Positions 58,988 through 64,000 of a stretch of 64,000 bases of DNA are shown here, piece by piece. The stretch comes from Vermamoeba vermiformis (Eukaryota > Tubulinea > Echinamoebida). A program made the position numbers and the translations under genes. Position 1 is the stretch's first letter, and each line of letters opens with the position of its first letter. The notes beneath the pieces were generated by a model. That model ran no database searches and had not been told where the DNA came from. It saw nothing but the letters and a program-made list of their open reading frames with translations. The stretch covers positions 58,047 to 122,046 of the forward strand of contig JBEWZL010000116.1 of NCBI GenBank assembly GCA_045837725.1, in the 5' to 3' direction.

Positions 58988-61900
58988 CTATCTGGTAAAG
59001 TTTTCAATAACTTTGGACAAATCATATCCAAGGAGGTGAAGTGTATCTTGGTTAATGTGCAACAAGTAATGCTCAGCTTCATCACCTGGGAAGAGGACCT
59101 TTGCTTCACAGTGGTCGGATGGAATTGTGATGTTGATTTGCAGAACTTTCTTTGGCAGTGGAGGAAGGGCTTGGATTGCTGAATAAACTGCTGGCTTTTT
59201 TATTTGCATACTGTTGGCATCTTTTCTGGTTTTACTGCAGTGATAAAATTGTGCAGGGTCAGTTTTTCTAACATTCTTTGTAAACTTGGCCTCTGATTTC
59301 TTGTTCCAAATAGACATTGCAAAGGTGACTAAAACTGGCTCACCATTATATTCTACTTCAGGTTAGAACAAAAAATCTTAAGTTGACATACCTAAAAACC
59401 CAATGATGTCAGGACCAAGGTGAGCTGATGGCTGCAGCAAATATGAGTTTGGCTTCAGCAAGAAATAGAGAAGTTCAGCTTGCTTGTCCTTTTCAGCATT
59501 GCAAATTTTAAGGAGCTGTTGTGCTGTTTCTTTTGCAAGCTGGCCTTCTTTAAGCAATGTGCAAAGAAAAGTACTTTGTTGTAGTAAGGAGATGATTGAT
59601 GGGTCTGAAGAGTTCAGCCATGCTTCAATTTTTGGCTGCAGTCTACAAACATCCTCAGCAATAGAGTTCATCAACTGATTGTTTATAACACTGCCACCTG
59701 CAATCCATTTGCAAACAGCTTGCTTGAGCCAAGCACCATGCTTGTTAACACTGAGATTTTGCAAAAATGTAGGAAAGTTATTAACCTGTAAAAGATATAA
59801 GTACATTAATCCAATCTCAGTCATTAAACTTTGCTGCTTACCAAAGTCCACAATACAAAGTGTTCAACAACATGTCCTTGAGGTTGCTTACAGAAAAGAC
59901 CTTTAGTTGCTTTTAGATCCTCCAAAGAGCAACCAAGTTGCCTTGTAATAGTCTCCTGGGAGATTTCCTTGTTTGACAGAAGAGCCTTAACTACAAATGG
60001 CTCTTTGATGGAATAAACAAGCTCCCTATCTTCTTCAATTAAAGTGATTAGGATAACCATCGATAAAGGATTAGAACATACCAGACTTTTCAATGAACAA
60101 AAATCCAGTGTCTTCAACACTGACCCCAGAGTACATTGTGTTAATTTGATCAACACTCCAACGAAGATTAGGGGCATAATGTTGTGCCAGAAGAACATGA
60201 ATTAGATGCTGCAGAGCTATAAGGATTGTTAATGAAGATGAGGATTGAGGGTAGACTTACAAACTCCTGCAGAAATCAACCTTTTCCAATGAGCTACAAA
60301 GTTCCTTTCCAAATCTTGTTGATGCTTTTGAAGAGCAGCAAGAAATATTTCATTCTTTTCATTTGCAGTGATTTGCAACTTGTGCTGCATAATTTCATTT
60401 GCAAGTACTCTGATAAATCCAAAGACATATCTAAGGCGCCCTTGAAGAACTTCTTTGGCCTGAGTGATGTGTTTCTTTTTGATGTCTGTGAAGTCAAAAT
60501 ATTCTTCAAGGCAATGCCAAGCATCATTGGGGATGACATATGGAAAGAAAAGTCCATTTTGCTTGTAAAAAAAGACCTTGCTGCCTTTCCCAGCTCCAGA
60601 TTTGAGTGAGAATTCAAAGTCTGCCAATCTTGTGCCAGCTATAATTCTTATGCTTGTTTCTGGTAGTGAATAGATTGCTAGAATATGCAACAGAGAACAT
60701 TTGCCCATGTCCTTAGTCAAGCCAAAGTCATCCTCTAGCCTTTCATAGTTATTATCTAGAGCTATTTGGGCTTCATCAATAGCAAACCAAGCTCCAGTCA
60801 GATCAATGTACTTGGAGACAAGTGATTGCAAAGTATCTTCAGTGTCCATGACTTTAGCTTTAAGCTCAGTGTACCTGCAATACAGTAAAAAATGGAGCTT
60901 TGCAAACTTTCAACTTACAGTGCTTTTAGAAACAGACCTTGTACTTGCTCAATGTACTTTTGTCCTCCTTCATTTGTCCAAAAAATCCACTCTTCTGGTG
61001 TGATTGCAAATTTTGTTTTCATTTTTTGCAGCAGCATCAAATGGCAGAGCCAAAAGACAGAGCAACAGAGAGTTGCAACAGAAGTTTTGCTGTAACCAAC
61101 CAATTCTCCCATGCTGTGTACTCTGTGGAGATAACAAATAAACCCCTTGAATGGAGCATCATGCTGTGCTAAATTAATACAACAATTTCATAAGGCTTCA
61201 TCAGTTACATAGTCTTTTGGATCCATGGTTGATGCCATGCAGCATTCAGTGAATATCAAGAACTGTTTCCGTCCAACAGCATTGAGCATTGTTCCTTTGC
61301 AGAGATTAATCACAAGTTTAAGGGCAGTGTAAATGATTACCTGTCTTTCCTCCACCAGAGAGGCCGTTCAAGGGAAACAAACGTTCAACAGGTGGATCTT
61401 GGGCAAACTCTGCAAATTTTTGATAAACAGGGTCTTCTCCAGTCTTTTCAATGAATCTAACGTCAAATTTGTCTGGGCAGTAAGGATTAAAAGCAAGATC
61501 TTTCTTGTAAAAGCTTTGCAGCTTCTCCTTGTGCTTAGGTGCTGGTAAATCTGCAAGCTTTGTAAACTTCAAGTTTGCAACAACATCTTCAACAATTGCA
61601 TTGAAATTGTCTTCATTGCCTGCAATAACAAGATTAATTATTACTTTACGTGTGCAAAAGTAGATTGACTTACAACGAGTAATTTTTTGTAAATTAAGGT
61701 AGACCATATCCATTGAACTCGGTGGTATTTGAGGGAACATTACAAGTTCTGCCCGAGAGAGATACGCCAAATTACTGCCATTGTCCGACCAAGCTCGAGC
61801 TTGATCTGGGGTCAAAGCCCCTAAACTCTCCAACCAGCATGCTACTTGCCTAGCGTTCCAATTTACAACTAAATAGCGTTAGTATAATAATAGAAATTAT

Positions 61901-62111
61901 TAAGAGCGAGCTTACAGGCCTTTGGAAAATAAGTCTCGTTTGCATCGTGCAGTTCTTTCGTCTCATCGGCCGCTATCGTCACCGTATGTGCTGTTTCAGC
62001 TTTTGTACGTGCTAATCCGTGTGCGGAAGTCATTAGGTAACGCGAGTGGAGCGGTTGAGACAATTTTTTAAAATTCCGAATCGAGATGGGGTTTTCGTTT
62101 TGGCTAAACAT
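58988..62111 (-). CDS. SAM-domain / P-loop NTPase protein, Crinkler-like, CpG-depleted body
   Basis: Ten exons: 62111-61916, 61868-61674, 61619-61341, 61294-61209, 61163-60919, 60874-60261, 60216-60082, 60032-59842, 59785-59392, 59355-58988; 900 aa, all phases agree. Exon 2 encodes a SAM-like domain (WNARQVACWLESLGALTPDQ, then LAYLSRAELVMF). Exon 3 carries Walker A GLSGGGKTG at about 223; exon 6 carries Walker B WFAIDEAQIA and the downstream IIAGTRL strand. This Walker A/B spacing with DEAQ and AGT resembles the NTPase of Crinkler (CRN) proteins of oomycetes, fungi and other protists, often followed by a nuclease-type domain; the last 120 residues might be one but I see no sure catalytic motif. 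Exons 3-10 and their introns contain almost no CpG, whereas exons 1-2 are normal. The gene appears intact. Confidence 0.75.
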
Positions 62112-62405
62112 TTAAATTATGAGCCCAAAAATTACCAAATAATTAGTATTACCTGCTAGCATATTTATGAGCCCTTGCTTCGAAGCCAATCTGCGTTGAC
62201 ACTTGGATCGAGGCCTTCTGGATCGATCGATTAAACCTACGATGTGACGTCGTTAAATAAGCGCGCTGCAATAAAGTACGCAGCATAGCTGTTGTATTGC
62301 AGCAGATCGATAAATTTTAGGCTGTTCAGGTTCGTTTAATTTGCATCACATTTTTTGTAACGGCTTTAAAGACTCAACCACCAACAACCAAATTAAATCA
62401 TTAAC

Positions 62406-62700
62406 ATGTGCTGCGATCCTAGCTGCGCCATCGTAGGCATTATTATTCTTAATATATTCTTCAGTCCTATCGCATATGGAATTATAGAAGAGAAATGCAC
62501 GAAGATGCTGGTTTTGAATTGCTTTTTATGGGTTCTGGGTGTAATACCAGGTAAATATTTATTAGTTTATTATTAAACAATAACAGTGATGTCCAAATTT
62601 TTGCATTTAATAGGTATGAAAATATTAATATTTAATTTAAGGCATGATCCACGGCTTTTTTAGAATTCATCGAATGCTTAAAGAAATGGCTAGATCGTAA
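62406..62700 (+). CDS. Pmp3/UPF0057-type plasma-membrane proteolipid 4
   Basis: Exons 62406-62550 and 62642-62700 give 67 aa. FSPIAYGIIEEKCTKMLVLN and LWVLGVIPGMIHG match the family, but it is the most diverged of the four copies. The intron position and phase are the same. It lies 8 kb from copy 3, beyond the lyase and NTPase genes, and is divergent from the NTPase gene with a 294-bp shared promoter region. Confidence 0.85.
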
Positions 62701-63666
62701 ATTCTAGAATATATTCAAACGAACGATCTTTGTAATAATGTATGTAAACTTAGTGTAAAAACATCTTTCTACCGTCATCTGACTCCGTTGATTTGAATTT
62801 TATTAGACATATTATATCTATTATTGTATATATGCGAACAATGTAGTAATGTAATATTTTTGATTCGGTGGCGTCGGTATTCGGATTTGGATTTGGTTGG
62901 CAAATAAATTATGTTAGCCAAAGATCGCTCGTGTAAATAAATTTAAATTATTATAGGTTGCTTAATTATAATTATTAATAGCTTTTTTGTTTAAGGGAAT
63001 CGAAAATCGCATCTCTTACTTGTTTTTAAACCCATTTCTAGCTGTTGTGATGGCCTAATATGAACTTTGAGGTACCACTGCTTAAATCAGCTTGAAAGAT
63101 TGACGCGTGTTGGACGTGGGTCAAAAATTAATGATGATTTGTTTCATTCTTTCAAAGAGCAACTCATTAACCACAATGGCTCTAATACAACATCTAGAGA
63201 GAAGAAATATTGATGTATGGACGTATATATGATAGAAGGCGCCGCGCCTGGTTGCAGGTTAGCTTTGTCGCGTTTATATTTCAAATCACAACGAATGCAT
63301 AAATGCTTATTTTAATTTTAATATGACAATAAATTGGTTGTCTCGGCGGAAACGAATCCCGACTGATTTAATTAAAATTAAAATAATTTTTAAAATCGAG
63401 CTTAAATTATAAATTTATTCGGCGCTTAGGTTGAACCCCTTTCGCTCATTTTATTCAGCAGACCATCGACACGAGTTACTGTTAACGATGATCAGCATTT
63501 CCGACAGCTTTTGGCTCCATTGGAGGTAGGCAGGAGAAGAGATACTCGGATGTTGTATTGATTTCCATATTTAGACTTGAACTTTGACACCAGTTGACGT
63601 TAAAGATAAATAGCAACGCATTATCCGAACTATTTTCTCAACAGTTCCTCGCAGAGTAAACCACAA
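62701..63666. other. Intergenic
   Basis: About 970 bp of AT-rich DNA with one short GC island (GGCGCCGCGCC near 63239). No ORF, RNA gene or repeat recognised. Confidence 0.5.
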
Positions 63667-64000
63667 ATGCAGATCAAGTCCGCTTTGATCTTTTTGACCC
63701 TGTGCTTCATCGCACGAGTCAGGTGCGAGTACTTCAGCTTTGGCTACCCAGATGCAGGCAAACAAGCATCGGAGATCGTGTACACTACCGGCTTCACCGA
63801 TAATGAAACAAAGGCATCAGAAACCACGTACTACATGCGCTTGTACACGACGCCGCAGATGTCGTACAAACAAGGAGGCATTGCTTATAAGAAGACTCCT
63901 GTGACCACTGCTCACAACGGCTTTACATCTAAGTTTACATACGTGCCTACGATGTGCCAAAACACCAATCCTACTGGCCCTTATGGCGGGTACGCGTTTC
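63667..64000 (+). CDS. Secreted protein, possibly L-type lectin-like (cut by window end)
   Basis: The ATG at 63667 opens a frame that runs off the window after 111 codons without a stop or an evident donor. Signal peptide SALIFLTLCFIARVRC. The pattern GGIAYKKTP...FTSKFTYVP...GPYGGYAF follows the order seen in legume-type (L-type) lectin folds: G-x-A-x-Y-x-x-P-V, then F-x-T-x-F, then GG-x-x-F. This is a pattern match by eye, not a search result. If right, it would bind glycans outside the cell or in the secretory pathway. Confidence 0.6.
   Translation, partial: MQIKSALIFLTLCFIARVRCEYFSFGYPDAGKQASEIVYTTGFTDNETKASETTYYMRLYTTPQMSYKQGGIAYKKTPVTTAHNGFTSKFTYVPTMCQNTNPTGPYGGYAF

Noticed and set aside
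1-64000. CRISPR arrays, bacterial operons or viral-type elements
   Set aside because: No spaced direct repeats, ribosome-binding sites, reverse transcriptase, integrase or capsid-like sequence was seen.

Overview
This is eukaryotic nuclear DNA from a compact, intron-dense protist genome. Genes lie 30-900 bp apart on both strands, most are split by GT-AG introns of about 45-150 nt, and intergenic DNA is AT-rich. The gene set points to Amoebozoa (dictyostelid or protosteloid type): PBZ zinc fingers on a DNA repair protein, talin-like ubiquitin folds fused to a TBC domain, F-box/LRR and F-box/GTPase fusions, Cys-rich membrane proteins, ABCA transporters and many GPI-type secreted proteins. That assignment is an inference from domain content; no rRNA or other marker gene is present. 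Gene models were spliced by hand from the sequence. Nearly all close with consistent reading phase from ATG to stop, and the exceptions are named. || Layout. 0.4-9 kb: a Nab2/ZC3H14-like poly(A) RNA-binding protein, a PA-domain seven-helix membrane protein, and an ATP-dependent DNA ligase carrying three PBZ fingers, a BRCT domain and a SWIM motif. 9-15 kb: a TBC RabGAP and an unknown basic nuclear-type protein. 15.7-26.3 kb: an F-box/Ras-like GTPase fusion with a +1 shift in a seven-T run, a 929-aa CAP-domain membrane protein, an F-box protein, and a CCHC/F-box/LRR protein. 26.3-37.2 kb: a vWA-domain protein with an in-frame TGA before a coiled-coil exon, two tandem mitochondrial-type paralogues, and four genes of unknown function. 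38.2-50.9 kb: a large inverted duplication of an ABCA-type full ABC transporter, two arms of about 5.65 kb pointing tail to tail. The right copy is a clean 1,585-aa model; the left copy has a 5-nt loss in exon 1 and a 65-nt deletion across an intron at the second Walker B. A small GPI-type secreted gene sits between the arms. 51.6-62.7 kb: two more genes of that secreted type, four Pmp3-type proteolipid genes, a GPI-type heparinase II/III-like lyase, and a 900-aa SAM-NTPase protein. From about 58.95 to 61.65 kb the DNA is almost free of CpG, unlike everything around it. 63.7 kb to the end: the start of a secreted, possibly lectin-like gene cut by the window edge. || How the genes relate. There are no operons. 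The left half carries RNA processing, DNA repair, Rab GTPase control and ubiquitin-ligase adaptor genes. The right half is dominated by membrane and surface functions (ABCA lipid-type transporters, Pmp3 proteolipids, GPI-type Cys-rich proteins, a polysaccharide lyase) and by local duplication. The main candidates for something unusual are the CpG-free NTPase gene whose native-looking SAM exons are joined to a foreign-looking body, and the ABCA palindrome with one decaying arm.
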